This document shows positions 20,581 through 29,229 of a DNA stretch of 64,000 bases, in pieces. The DNA comes from Kosakonia arachidis. Its GTDB lineage: Bacteria > Pseudomonadota > Gammaproteobacteria > Enterobacterales > Enterobacteriaceae. The stretch covers positions 1 to 64,000 of the forward strand of contig NZ_FPAU01000012.1 in NCBI RefSeq assembly GCF_900116535.1. Reading direction: 5' to 3'. How positions within the stretch are numbered: the stretch's first letter is position 1; each line of letters starts with the position of its first letter. The notes under the pieces are model-generated. The model was given only the letters and a program-made list of their open reading frames with translations. It was not told the DNA's origin and made no database searches. A program made the translations under genes and the position numbers.

Positions 20581-20919
20581 TCAGGCAAAGCGACGGGGCA
20601 TCTGCTCAGCATAATACCGACAGCCCGTTTTCCCGTGCTGCAGTTTGAGCATATTCTCTCTCAGCATCTGCATTCGGGCCTGCAATCGCCTGCCGATTTC
20701 AGCTTCGCTGGCTTGCAGGCTGGCTATCAACCGGGCCAGTTCTTCTTTTTTTCCGGCTTCAGCGCTCTGTTGTAAATGGGCGATCGTCGCCTCAACGGCC
20801 TGACTATATGCCGGTGAGATATCGGCAAGCACCTCCCACTCTTCCCGCCTCAGCGTTTCAAGCAGCGTCAGGTGCATCTGCAGAATATCCTGCAAAGGGG
20901 AGTTGGATGAATCCGTCAT
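20581..20919 (-). CDS. fliT: Flagellar chaperone FliT
   Basis: FliT is the export chaperone of the filament cap FliD; in Salmonella it also inhibits FlhDC. I start it at 20919, where its ATG overlaps the fliS stop (112 residues, E. coli 121), rather than at an upstream codon inside fliS. The protein is all helical and charged, with no fixed motif, so the call rests on size, helix content and position after fliD-fliS. Confidence 0.85.
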   Translation of the reverse strand: MTDSSNSPLQDILQMHLTLLETLRREEWEVLADISPAYSQAVEATIAHLQQSAEAGKKEELARLIASLQASEAEIGRRLQARMQMLRENMLKLQHGKTGCRYYAEQMPRRFA

Positions 20920-21320
20920 CGTTGCCCTGCCTGATTCAGGGGCGAAATTGCTTCCCATGTCTCTGAAATGTCAGTAATCAATTTAGCGGCCTGCTCAAGC
21001 TTTGCCACATCGCTATGCAGATTGGCCTGCATCAGCAAACGTGAAATATACTCATATAACCGCTCAAGATCGGCAGCGATTTCCATGCCTTTTTTGTGAT
21101 CGAGCGAGGCTCGCAACCCATTGTCAATAATGTTAATCGCTTTAGAAATCATCTCGCCGCGCTTCGCCACTTTGCCATCTTCAAAATAGATCTTTGCCCG
21201 TAAAATGGCACTGCGCGCGCCGTCAAACAGCATCGAGATAAGCTGATGCGGAGAGGCACCAGCCAGCTTGCTCTCCAGAGAGACCTGTGCATAGGCCTCA
21301 GGGCCTTGTGAGTGATACAT
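20916..21320 (-). CDS. fliS: Flagellin chaperone FliS
   Basis: FliS binds flagellin and prevents early polymerisation. It has 134 residues (E. coli 136), beginning with YHSQGPEAYAQVSLESKLAGASPHQLI, the typical N-terminus that caps the flagellin-binding groove, and the LLFDGA-type motif (MLFDGARSAILRAKIYF). It lies between fliD and fliT. Confidence 0.95.
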   Translation of the reverse strand: MYHSQGPEAYAQVSLESKLAGASPHQLISMLFDGARSAILRAKIYFEDGKVAKRGEMISKAINIIDNGLRASLDHKKGMEIAADLERLYEYISRLLMQANLHSDVAKLEQAAKLITDISETWEAISPLNQAGQR

Positions 21321-21389
21321 ATGGGTATTCCTGGATATAAACAGGGCGCACAGCCCTGTATCAATAATCGATTAATCAGACAACCGGCA

Positions 21390-22817
21390 TCACAATTGGC
21401 TAAACATGGTGGCCAGCGTATTCTGTAAATTGTTCGTCTGGTTAACGATAAGATCCGCATTGGCAAACTGCTTCCTGTACAGCTCAACCTGAGAATCGAT
21501 CAACACTTGGGTCTTTGTAATCTGATCGCCGATGTCAGTCAGCTGGGTATTCAGGTCGTCGGTGGTAGTTTTTATCATTCCGCTGGTTTTGCCATCACCC
21601 TCATCCCCCGCGAATTTGGTGATAATCGACTCCAGCGATGATGCCAGACCCGCAGTTTCGCCGCTGCCTTTGAATATTTTGCCAATCTGATCCGAATTAT
21701 CCGCAATAGCCTTATCCAGCTTATCCTCATCAAGGGTCATCTGGCCGTTTTGCGTATCGATGGAGATGCCTAAATCAGCCAACGAACTGTAATCACTGCC
21801 GGTGTCGCCATAGGTACTGGCAACCGCGTTGCGGAAGCCACTTACCAGGCTTCGTAGCGTGGAGTCGCCCATCAGCACCCCGCTTTTCTCGGTGCTGCTA
21901 CTGCTGGTATCAAGAGGAACAAACTTGCTTTCCGCAGAGGCTTCCGATAACAACGCATTGTACTGTTTGACAAAGTCCTGCAACGTCGTTTTGATGGCAG
22001 AAGTATCAACGCTCAGGGTCAACTGTTCAGGCGTGTCATCTTTTGATACTGCATTCAGGTTCAGCGTTACGCCATCAATGATGTCGCTGATATTATTGAT
22101 GGAGCGGGTATATTGCGTGCCATCAACGGTAACCTTCGCGTCTTGTGCGGCGGAGACTTGGGTCATTTTGTCATTCCCGGTGCCGCCGTTGCTGGTATTA
22201 AAAAGAGCGCCCAGTTGCTCATCACCCTCGACGCTGACGGTCATTTCACCGTCTTCTCCGGTTTTTTTCGAACTCAGCATCAGCTGATACTGGCCGTCAC
22301 CGGTACGCTGAACGGATGCGGAGACGTCGCCACCCTTATCGTTGATCGCTTTGGCGATATCATTCAGCGATGTCTGTTCGTCCTTCAACTCAACCTGCAC
22401 CGACGCGCCGTCCTTCTGCGTGATAGTCAGGGTACGTGTCCCGCCATCCTGGCTTCCCAGCGCCTTGTCACTGCTGTCAAAGGTTGCAGTTTTCAGTTTA
22501 TGCGCAACGGCAAGCTGATCAACTCTTACAGAATGCGTATCGGCGTTGGCACTGTCAGTGGCCGTCGCGGTAAAGGCGGTTGTCTCACTGACCTTCATGG
22601 TATTGAATGCAGAGTTTTCAAGCTTCTTTACCGTCCCCTGCAGTGTGGTCATTAAGCTGCTGATGGTTCCCCAGGCGGAGATCTTGTTCTTACAGGTGGA
22701 CTGCGATGTGGTGTAGGGCGTCAAACGTTGCTGTTCCAGGTCGGCCAGATTATTCAGCAGGGTGCTGTAATCAAATCCGCCCACACCTGGTATGGCCGTT
22801 GCTGATGATACTGCCAT
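21390..22817 (-). CDS. fliD: Flagellar filament cap FliD
   Basis: FliD caps the growing filament and helps flagellin fold at the tip. It has 475 residues (E. coli 468), with the conserved N-terminus GVGGFDYSTLLNNLADLEQQRLTPYTTSQ, a variable middle exposed on the filament tip, and a C-terminal coiled coil ending in ANADLIVNQTNNLQNTLATMFSQL. It heads the fliDST operon, divergent from fliC. Confidence 0.95.
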   Translation of the reverse strand: MAVSSATAIPGVGGFDYSTLLNNLADLEQQRLTPYTTSQSTCKNKISAWGTISSLMTTLQGTVKKLENSAFNTMKVSETTAFTATATDSANADTHSVRVDQLAVAHKLKTATFDSSDKALGSQDGGTRTLTITQKDGASVQVELKDEQTSLNDIAKAINDKGGDVSASVQRTGDGQYQLMLSSKKTGEDGEMTVSVEGDEQLGALFNTSNGGTGNDKMTQVSAAQDAKVTVDGTQYTRSINNISDIIDGVTLNLNAVSKDDTPEQLTLSVDTSAIKTTLQDFVKQYNALLSEASAESKFVPLDTSSSSTEKSGVLMGDSTLRSLVSGFRNAVASTYGDTGSDYSSLADLGISIDTQNGQMTLDEDKLDKAIADNSDQIGKIFKGSGETAGLASSLESIITKFAGDEGDGKTSGMIKTTTDDLNTQLTDIGDQITKTQVLIDSQVELYRKQFANADLIVNQTNNLQNTLATMFSQL

Positions 22818-22867
22818 GGTTATCTCCTTTAGGCTTAAACATACATTTTGCCAATGTCATTAGTTAA

Positions 22868-22894
22868 ATATCGGCACAAGGACAAATAAATGAA
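22868..22894 (-). promoter_or_regulatory. Sigma-28-like promoter before fliD
   Basis: On the minus strand the -10 element reads GCCGATAT (22875 down to 22868), one base from the sigma-28 consensus GCCGATAA. Eleven bases upstream a weak -35 reads TTCATTTA. The position is 51 bases before the fliD start. It overlaps an FlhDC-box-like element, which fits the dual class 2/class 3 control known for fliDST. Confidence 0.6.
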
Positions 22895-22918
22895 TATCTG
22901 GATAAAAATTTTCGCATC
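22878..22918. promoter_or_regulatory. FlhDC-box-like element between fliD and fliC
   Basis: AAGGACAAATAAAT (22878-22891) and AATTTTCGCATC (22907-22918) match the two inverted halves of the known FlhDC box, with 15 bases between them as drawn (about 12 if the half-sites are extended to their full length). This is the best-looking pair around fliD. Confidence 0.5.
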
Positions 22919-23209
22919 ATCCATTACCAGCAAAAAAACAATGCCATGAAATACCAGCAATCGTGTTTACTAATCATCGAAATGAAAAAATATGAGCATA
23001 TACAGAAAACCCTCTTCCATTAAATACACCAGCACCGACAAAATTAACACCTTCAAACAATAAAGGAAGAGCACCCGTTTTCTTTTCAGTAATAAAGCAA
23101 TCCGCAATAAAAAAATTTCAGAATATTTTTCCCGCGCCGATATTTTAGATTATGCGAACTAAAAACGCATGAGTGATTTAATACCCCATCATGAACAAAG
23201 GAAATAAAT
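22919..23209. other. fliD-fliC intergenic region
   Basis: About 390 AT-rich bases lie between the two divergent starts. They contain the fliD promoter and FlhDC-like elements listed separately, and a sigma-28-like promoter near fliC. No small gene is supported. Confidence 0.6.
23117..23143 (+). promoter_or_regulatory. Sigma-28-like promoter before fliC
   Basis: TTCAGAAT (23117-23124), an 11-base spacer, and GCCGATAT (23136-23143) match the sigma-28 layout TAAAGTTT-N11-GCCGATAA. It leaves a 5' leader of roughly 60 bases before the fliC ATG at 23210, normal for flagellin genes. Confidence 0.7.
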
Positions 23210-24031
23210 ATGACCCAGGTCGTTAACACTAATACCCTGAGCCTGATTGCACAGAACAACCTGAACAAATCTCAGTCTGCACTGGGCACCGCTATCCAGC
23301 GTCTCTCCTCCGGTCTGCGTATTAACAGCGCAAAAGATGACGCAGCAGGCCAGGCGATCAGTAACGGCTTTACTTCCAGTATTAACGGTCTGACCCAGGC
23401 TGCGCGTAACGCCAACGATGGTATCTCAATTGCGCAGACCACTGAAGGCGCACTGAACGAAGTGAACGACAACCTGCAGAACATTCGCCGCCTGACCGTT
23501 CAGGCGTTGAACGGCACCAACTCAGACGAGAACAAGGCGCAAATCCAGGCTGAAATCACCCAGCGCCTTGCTGAAATCGATCGTATTTCCCAGCAGACTC
23601 AGTTTAACGGCGTAAACGTCCTCGGCTCTTCTGCCGGTACACTGAGCATTCAGGTTGGTGCAAACGACGGTCAGACTATCGATATCGCCCTGAGTGAACT
23701 GGATGCCAGTACCATGGGTATGACTGGCTTCGATGTCACGGATGCTGCTTCAGGTTCAGCTGGCATGCTGGCGCGCGTGGATGCTGCGATTAAAGATGTT
23801 TCTAACCTGCGTTCCGATCTTGGTGCCGTACAGAACCGTTTCGATTCTGTGATTAACAACATCAACAGCACAATTACCAACCTGAGCTCTTCCCAGTCGC
23901 GTATTCAGGATGCCGATATGGCAACCGAAGTATCCAATATGTCCAAAAACAACATTCTGCAGCAAGCGGGGACTTCCGTACTGGCACAGGCCAACCAAAC
24001 TCCGCAGAACATCTTGTCTCTGCTGCGTTAA
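23210..24031 (+). CDS. fliC: Short flagellin FliC
   Basis: The filament protein. It has only 273 residues (E. coli K-12 498). The D0/D1 ends are canonical enterobacterial: N-terminal NTNTLSLIAQNNLNKSQSAL, the RLSSGLRINSAKDDAAGQAI block, and C-terminal SVLAQANQ...NILSLLR. Between IQVGANDGQTIDIALSEL and ARVDAAIKDV only about 20 residues remain (about 165-185), so the surface D2/D3 domains are missing. The TLR5-contact stretch (about residues 90-120) keeps its Arg, Leu and Glu pattern. A glycosylation-type cassette in the same locus may modify it. Confidence 0.96.
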   Translation: MTQVVNTNTLSLIAQNNLNKSQSALGTAIQRLSSGLRINSAKDDAAGQAISNGFTSSINGLTQAARNANDGISIAQTTEGALNEVNDNLQNIRRLTVQALNGTNSDENKAQIQAEITQRLAEIDRISQQTQFNGVNVLGSSAGTLSIQVGANDGQTIDIALSELDASTMGMTGFDVTDAASGSAGMLARVDAAIKDVSNLRSDLGAVQNRFDSVINNINSTITNLSSSQSRIQDADMATEVSNMSKNNILQQAGTSVLAQANQTPQNILSLLR

Positions 24032-24050
24032 TTATTCATTTCTACGTCTT

Positions 24051-24072
24051 AACCCGACCTTAGGGTCGGGTT
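24051..24072 (+). terminator. Hairpin just after fliC
   Basis: A perfect 9-bp stem (AACCCGACC with GGTCGGGTT) and a 4-base loop, 20 bases after the fliC stop, without a T-run. It lies just before a stronger terminator and may protect the abundant flagellin mRNA. Confidence 0.6.
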
Positions 24073-24087
24073 CATAAGATGGCCCCT

Positions 24088-24126
24088 CACCCTTTAAGCG
24101 TACCGCTTAAAGGGTGTTTTCTTTTT
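24088..24126 (+). terminator. Strong intrinsic terminator of fliC
   Basis: A 13-bp perfect stem (24088-24100 with 24104-24116), a 3-base loop TAC, then TTTTCTTTTT. This is a classical rho-independent terminator on the plus strand. Confidence 0.88.
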
Positions 24127-24570
24127 AGGGGAACCGTCGCTCTTCCTGGTATCGCGTTTCTTTCACCGCCAACCTCAGGCAGCAAAAGGCCATGCAGTAA
24201 AGATGCTGCCCCCGTCCCCCAGGACAAGACAAGAGACGATTCCTCTGATGTCTTCCCGAAGGTAGCCCTAATCTGAGGATGTTCATCAGCAACAGGGTTA
24301 GATCCGCTCATCGTGTTCGCCAGCGTTTAGAGGATATCCAGGACGCCCAGCCGTTGACTCGACTCTGGACGGCTAATCGCTGATGCTGGCGAGGGAGTTA
24401 TTGGCCACCGGAGCCTGCCAGTCGCAGCGGATACGGCACTGATCAGCCTGGCGCTGAATAGGGTATGGGAGAGCTATCGGAGAAATGTTCTATTTTTTTC
24501 AGCCGTGCCACGACATCCTCTTAAAGGTTCGGCATGGCTGTAGCGTAAGGAGCAGTGTATAGCGGGATAA
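24127..24570. other. Gene-free stretch between fliC and cheW
   Basis: About 440 bases with no supported gene. Some fragments look formerly coding, for example around 24300-24480 where several frames stay open for 40-60 codons, but no start, ribosome-binding site or family motif is visible. It may be the residue of a lost fliC-linked gene. Confidence 0.4.
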
Positions 24571-24574
24571 ATAA

Positions 24575-24603
24575 AGGCCTGCGGAAATAACACCCGCAGG
24601 CCT
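24575..24603 (-). terminator. Terminator of the motAB-cheAW operon
   Basis: A perfect 10-bp stem (AGGCCTGCGG with CCGCAGGCCT) and a 9-base loop, followed on the minus strand by TTATTTAT, 20 bases after the cheW stop. Confidence 0.8.
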
Positions 24604-24622
24604 GATAATAAAAAAAGAGGTA

Positions 24623-25132
24623 TTACTCGCAGCTGGCAAGCATGGCACTTTTCTCGATCAGTGCCATCTCTTCACTGTTCAGCAGTTTCTCAATATCCAC
24701 CAGAATCAGCATCCGATCGTCAACCGATCCCAGCCCTTGCAAATATTCCGTCGACAGCGTAACGGAAAAATCAGGTGCCGGACGGATTTGTTCCGCAGCT
24801 AATGTCAGCACATCCGAAACGCCGTCGACAATAATTCCGACAACGCGGTTGCCGAAATTGAGGATAATAACCACAGTACTGTCATCAAATGCAGCAGCAC
24901 TGAGACGAAACTTAACGCGTAAATCAACAATCGGGACAATGACACCACGTAAATTTGTTACGCCAGCAATAAAGTCAGGAGAGTTTGCAATACGGGTAAC
25001 GCGCTCACAGGCACGAATTTCCTGAACCTTTAGAATATCAATACCGTATTCCTCAGCCCCGAGCGTAAAGACCAAATATTCATGACCAGCAATATCGCCG
25101 GCAATATTATTTTCTGAACCAGACAGATTCAT
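24623..25132 (-). CDS. cheW: Chemotaxis coupling protein CheW
   Basis: CheW links receptors to the CheA kinase. It has 169 residues (E. coli 167) and the SH3-like CheW fold motifs: [37 protein letters not shown] and [13 protein letters not shown]. It is the last gene of motA-motB-cheA-cheW, 26 bases after cheA. Confidence 0.97.
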   Translation of the reverse strand: MNLSGSENNIAGDIAGHEYLVFTLGAEEYGIDILKVQEIRACERVTRIANSPDFIAGVTNLRGVIVPIVDLRVKFRLSAAAFDDSTVVIILNFGNRVVGIIVDGVSDVLTLAAEQIRPAPDFSVTLSTEYLQGLGSVDDRMLILVDIEKLLNSEEMALIEKSAMLASCE

Positions 25133-25158
25133 TTTTTCACCTTAAATGAGAAGTGTTA

Positions 25159-27183
25159 TTAACCCGCTTTTGTTGCCTGTCGTTGTTCTTTTGCCATCGT
25201 CGCCAGGACTGCCACATCAAGAATCAGCGCTACGCTGCCATCACCGAGGATCGTTGCCGCAGAGATACCGGGAACTTTACGGTAATTAAGCTCAAGATTT
25301 TTTACCACGACCTGATGTTGCCCAACTAACTGATCGACCAATAAGGCGTAGCGACAGCCTGCGCTCTGTACAATAACGGCAATACCATCGGTAATATTAT
25401 CAACCTCGCCAGGTAGGTCGAACACCTTACGCAGCTCAATTAACGGCAGATACTCTTCGCGGACCTGGAACATCAATTCGTTGCCGGCCATACGATAGAG
25501 CGCATTCTCAGAAGGGAGACGCGACTCCATAACCGTTCCCAGCGGCAGAACGTAGATTTCGTCCCCTACCCGCACCGACATGCCGTCAAGGATAGCCAGC
25601 GTCAGCGGCAGGACAATACGCATTGTGGAACCTTTGTCCTGCTCGGAACGAATTTCAACGTAGCCCCCCATCTCCTGGATGTTACGTTTCACCACGTCCA
25701 TGCCAACGCCCCGGCCGGAAACATCGGTGACTTTCTCTGCGGTAGAAAAACCTGGCGCAAAAATCAGCATCCAGACCTCTTCATCGCTCATATTTTCGCT
25801 AACCGCCAACCCCTGTGACTGCGCCCGGGCAAGGATCTTCTCGCGATTCAGCCCAGCGCCATCATCTGTCACTTCAATCACAATGTTGCCACCGTGATGT
25901 TCGGCGGAGAGAATCAAATTCCCTTTATCCGCTTTCCCTTTGGCCCGCCGTACCTCAATCGGTTCAATACCGTGGTCAAGGCTATTGCGCACCAGATGCG
26001 TCAGCGGATCGATAATCTTCTCAATCAGGCTTTTATCCAGCTCAGCCGAGCCGCCAATAAGGGTCAGCTCAACCTCTTTGTTTAATTTACCGGCCAGGTC
26101 GTGTACCAGGCGCGGGAACCGACTGAAAACATACTCCATCGGCATCATACGAATTGACATCACCGATTCCTGGAGATCGCGCGCATTACGTTCCAACTGA
26201 CCAATACTGTTAACCAGCGTGTCATGCTGGGAGGGATCCAGGCGGCTGGCGAGCTGGGTCAGCATCGCCTGGGTGATAATGAGTTCTCCCACCAGGTTAA
26301 TGATCTGATCAACCTTATCGACAACAACCCGGATGCTGCCGCTTTCACTCGCTGCCGATTTAGCCGGCGCTTTTTGTCTGGCTGGCGCTTTGTGGCTCAC
26401 CGCTGGAACAACGACCGGCTCCTCCTTGACTGGCACTATCTCAACGCTGCTGGCTTCTACCACTGCGTTCTCAACAGGCGAAATAACAATTTGATGCGGT
26501 TCCAGGACAAAACACATCACAGCGATAATATCGTCGGCGCTGGCGGTGGAGTTAAGCGTGACCTCGAGCTGGTTGTCCTGATGCCGCTGATTGATGATGA
26601 CACCCAGATTGCCCAGTTCTTCCGCCAGCGGTCCTTTATCCTGCTCCTTAATATCCAGCAGGGTAATGGTAAGCAGCGTATCTCCTGTCGTTTTATCTCT
26701 TACACTCACCGGTGAAGGCTCTGCCGCGGCCAGTTCAGCCTGCACCTCCATCGGTGTCAACACCTTTGACATCGCGACGGATGTCGTCGGGCTGGCGCTA
26801 TTCTCTAATGCAATCTGGCGTAGCGCTTCGCAAATATAGTGAAAACTGTCACTATCTGGCTCCTGTGAGGATTTATACGCATCCAGCTGTTCCTGCATAA
26901 TATCTTTACTCTCCAGAAACAAATTAATAATGTCCCCCGTAAGCTGTAGTTGCCCACAGCGGGCCTCATCCAGCAAGTTTTCCAGAATATGCGTCGTTTC
27001 CTGTAAGACCGTGAAACCAAAGGTTCCCGCGCCGCCTTTTATTGAGTGGGCAGCACGAAATATGGCGTTCAACCGATCGCTATCGGGGGAAAGAAAGTCA
27101 AGATCCAGCAGGTGTCTTTCCATATCTGCCAGTAACTCATCAGCTTCATCAAAGAACGTCTGATAAAAATCACTTATGTCCAT
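25159..27183 (-). CDS. cheA: Chemotaxis histidine kinase CheA
   Basis: The kinase that phosphorylates CheY and CheB. It has 674 residues (E. coli 654). P1 carries the phosphorylated His46 in FRAAHSIKGGAG. A P2 CheY/CheB-docking domain and proline/alanine-rich linkers follow. P3 dimerisation (about 290-350) and P4 ATPase motifs follow, with the N box VRNSLDHGIE and the G boxes VTDDGAGLN and VSGRGVGMDVV. P5 at the C-terminus is CheW-like. Its start overlaps motB by 14 bases. Confidence 0.97.
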   Translation of the reverse strand: MDISDFYQTFFDEADELLADMERHLLDLDFLSPDSDRLNAIFRAAHSIKGGAGTFGFTVLQETTHILENLLDEARCGQLQLTGDIINLFLESKDIMQEQLDAYKSSQEPDSDSFHYICEALRQIALENSASPTTSVAMSKVLTPMEVQAELAAAEPSPVSVRDKTTGDTLLTITLLDIKEQDKGPLAEELGNLGVIINQRHQDNQLEVTLNSTASADDIIAVMCFVLEPHQIVISPVENAVVEASSVEIVPVKEEPVVVPAVSHKAPARQKAPAKSAASESGSIRVVVDKVDQIINLVGELIITQAMLTQLASRLDPSQHDTLVNSIGQLERNARDLQESVMSIRMMPMEYVFSRFPRLVHDLAGKLNKEVELTLIGGSAELDKSLIEKIIDPLTHLVRNSLDHGIEPIEVRRAKGKADKGNLILSAEHHGGNIVIEVTDDGAGLNREKILARAQSQGLAVSENMSDEEVWMLIFAPGFSTAEKVTDVSGRGVGMDVVKRNIQEMGGYVEIRSEQDKGSTMRIVLPLTLAILDGMSVRVGDEIYVLPLGTVMESRLPSENALYRMAGNELMFQVREEYLPLIELRKVFDLPGEVDNITDGIAVIVQSAGCRYALLVDQLVGQHQVVVKNLELNYRKVPGISAATILGDGSVALILDVAVLATMAKEQRQATKAG

Positions 27184-28153
27184 CTTGTTCCGTCTGCTCC
27201 TGGTTTATTTCTGAGGGGGGAGTTACAGGCCGCCCGGAGAGGCTAACGCCAGGAGGCATAATTTTTAATTGTGGTTTTAAATCTGCCGTTTCAGGCGTTG
27301 CCGTTAATTTATTTAACAGCGAATCTTCTTGAAGAATCTCATTCTCTTTTTCTTTGCTATTAACCAGAATCGTAATTCGCCGATTAAGCGGGCTGTCCCC
27401 ATCTGAATGGCTGTCAATGCTTACGCTATTCGCGAGGCCGATAATGCGCAGGAATTTATCAGCAGCAAGCCCGCCGCTGATAAGTGCCCGCCGTGAGGCA
27501 TTTGCACGGTCAGCCGACAGCTCCCAGTTACTGTAGGCGGCGTCACCACCCGCGTAGGGTAGGGAATCGGTATGTCCGGAGAGGGTAATACGGTTAGGCA
27601 ACTCATTAAGCGCAGGAGCCAGCGCCTGAAGAATCGCACGCATATATGGCTCAGGCTCTCGACTCCCCACCTTAAACATAGGACGATCCTGACTGTCAGT
27701 AATTTGGATCAGCAGGCCGTTATCCGTTAATGACAGCCGTAAATTCGACTGAAAATTGCTCAACCGGGGATCCCGTTTAATCAGGCTAACTAATTTCTCA
27801 CGCAGGTTATGTAACTTCTCATCTCTGGAATGTTTTTGCTTATCCAGAATGCGTTTGAATACTTCGCCATCCTGCTTAATTACGTCGTCACCACCACCGG
27901 GGATAACGCTGGCGCTCAAACTGGATTTGTTACCATGCGCCAGCGCCGTGCTTAACGGCATTTTAAAATATTCCGCAATTTGCTCACGTGTTTCTGGCGT
28001 GGAGGAAGCAAGCAGCCACATCACCAGGAAAAAAGCCATCATCGCTGTCATAAAGTCGGCGTAAGCAATTTTCCAGGAGCCGCCATGATGGCCACCATGC
28101 TGATTCCCTGCTTTTTTTCGTACCACAACAACAGAGTGGTTTGATTTACTCAT
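27170..28153 (-). CDS. motB: Stator protein MotB
   Basis: MotB anchors the stator to peptidoglycan. It has 327 residues (E. coli 308). The single membrane helix carries the proton-binding Asp33 in AYADFMTAMMAFFLVMW, as in proton-driven MotB and unlike sodium-driven PomB. The C-terminal OmpA-like domain has ITLSGHTDSLPY and LSADRANASRRAL. It overlaps motA by four bases. Confidence 0.97.
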   Translation of the reverse strand: MSKSNHSVVVVRKKAGNQHGGHHGGSWKIAYADFMTAMMAFFLVMWLLASSTPETREQIAEYFKMPLSTALAHGNKSSLSASVIPGGGDDVIKQDGEVFKRILDKQKHSRDEKLHNLREKLVSLIKRDPRLSNFQSNLRLSLTDNGLLIQITDSQDRPMFKVGSREPEPYMRAILQALAPALNELPNRITLSGHTDSLPYAGGDAAYSNWELSADRANASRRALISGGLAADKFLRIIGLANSVSIDSHSDGDSPLNRRITILVNSKEKENEILQEDSLLNKLTATPETADLKPQLKIMPPGVSLSGRPVTPPSEINQEQTEQDGHK

Positions 28154-29040
28154 GAGCCATTTTCCGACGCCGGGCTTTGTACGGCTGATTTCACCTGACG
28201 AACATGTTCTTCCAGTTCGTAGAAGGTCGGACGCACGCCAGAGAAAAGCGTTTTGCGACCAAACTCAACGGCAATTTGCGGCGCAGAACCATTAATTGCC
28301 GCCAGCAGCACGGCTTTAATGCAGAGCAGTACTTTCGTTTTCTCTGCGCTTTTTTGACGCAGCAGCGAAGCCAGCGGAAGAATAAAACCGTAAGCCAGCA
28401 AGATCCCCAGGAAGGTTCCCACCATAGCATGGGCAATTAACTCGCCTAGCTCAGCGGCCGGACGATCTGCCGAGGCCAGCGCATGAACCACGCCCATTAC
28501 CGCCGCAACAATACCAAATGCCGGGAGCGCATCCCCCACTGAATTAATACTGCCGGCTGGTTGCTCAGCTTCGTGTTCCGCAGTATCAATTTCCTCATCG
28601 ATTAAGGCTTCTATCTCAAAAGCGTTCATGCTCCCGCTGACCATTAAGCGTAAATAATCGACCACAAAATTCATGATAGTGACATCGGCCAACAACCGGG
28701 GGTAATTCATAAAAATAGCGCTATTATGCGGATCTTCAATATCTGCTTCGAGCGACATCATGCCGTACTGACGGCTTTTCCCCAGCAACAAGAATAATAA
28801 CGCCAACAGGTCCAGATAATTGGATTTATTATATTGCGAGCCTTTAAACATCAGGGGAAGTGCTTTCAGCGTGGCCTTCAGAGCTTTAGCATTGTTGCCA
28901 ACAATAAATGCCCCAAGTCCAGCACCGCCAATAATTAGAAGTTCACTCGGCTGAAAAAAAGCGCCCAGTTCACCACCGGTCAAAGCAAAGCCACCAATAA
29001 CCGCGGCGAGAACCACGAAATATCCTAAAACAACAAGCAC
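28150..29040 (-). CDS. motA: Stator protein MotA
   Basis: MotA conducts protons with MotB and pushes on FliG. I start it at the GTG at 29040, preceded by AAAGGGGGT, which gives 296 residues and aligns VLVVLGYFVVLAAVIGG with the E. coli start (295 residues); an ATG at 29148 would add 36 unmatched residues. Four membrane segments and the two channel prolines, in ALPAFGIVAAVMG and GFILPLASLL, are present. Confidence 0.93.
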   Translation of the reverse strand: MLVVLGYFVVLAAVIGGFALTGGELGAFFQPSELLIIGGAGLGAFIVGNNAKALKATLKALPLMFKGSQYNKSNYLDLLALLFLLLGKSRQYGMMSLEADIEDPHNSAIFMNYPRLLADVTIMNFVVDYLRLMVSGSMNAFEIEALIDEEIDTAEHEAEQPAGSINSVGDALPAFGIVAAVMGVVHALASADRPAAELGELIAHAMVGTFLGILLAYGFILPLASLLRQKSAEKTKVLLCIKAVLLAAINGSAPQIAVEFGRKTLFSGVRPTFYELEEHVRQVKSAVQSPASENGS

Positions 29041-29229
29041 AATACCCCCTTTACCATCGAAAAAGCACTTTACAATTCCAGCATCAGAAAATGCCAAAAT
29101 ACAAGATGGATATTTCATTATTAATAAAAAAAACCCGCCAATCAGCAAGGGTATATTTGTAGAAATTATATCCCGTTAAGTTTTTGATTCATCCTTAGGT
29201 TTCTCCTTATACTGCTAGCTGGCAACATA

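Noticed and set aside
24298-24540. Transposase fragment
   Set aside because: Open frames of 40-60 codons exist, but none shows a transposase motif.
29041-29148. N-terminal extension of MotA
   Set aside because: The extra 36 residues have no match in MotA, while the GTG at 29040 has a strong AAGGGGG site.
29160-29229. Remnant of flhC behind the orphan flhD
   Set aside because: The region holds a good ribosome-binding site and an eight-codon mini-frame, but no stretch that resembles FlhC.
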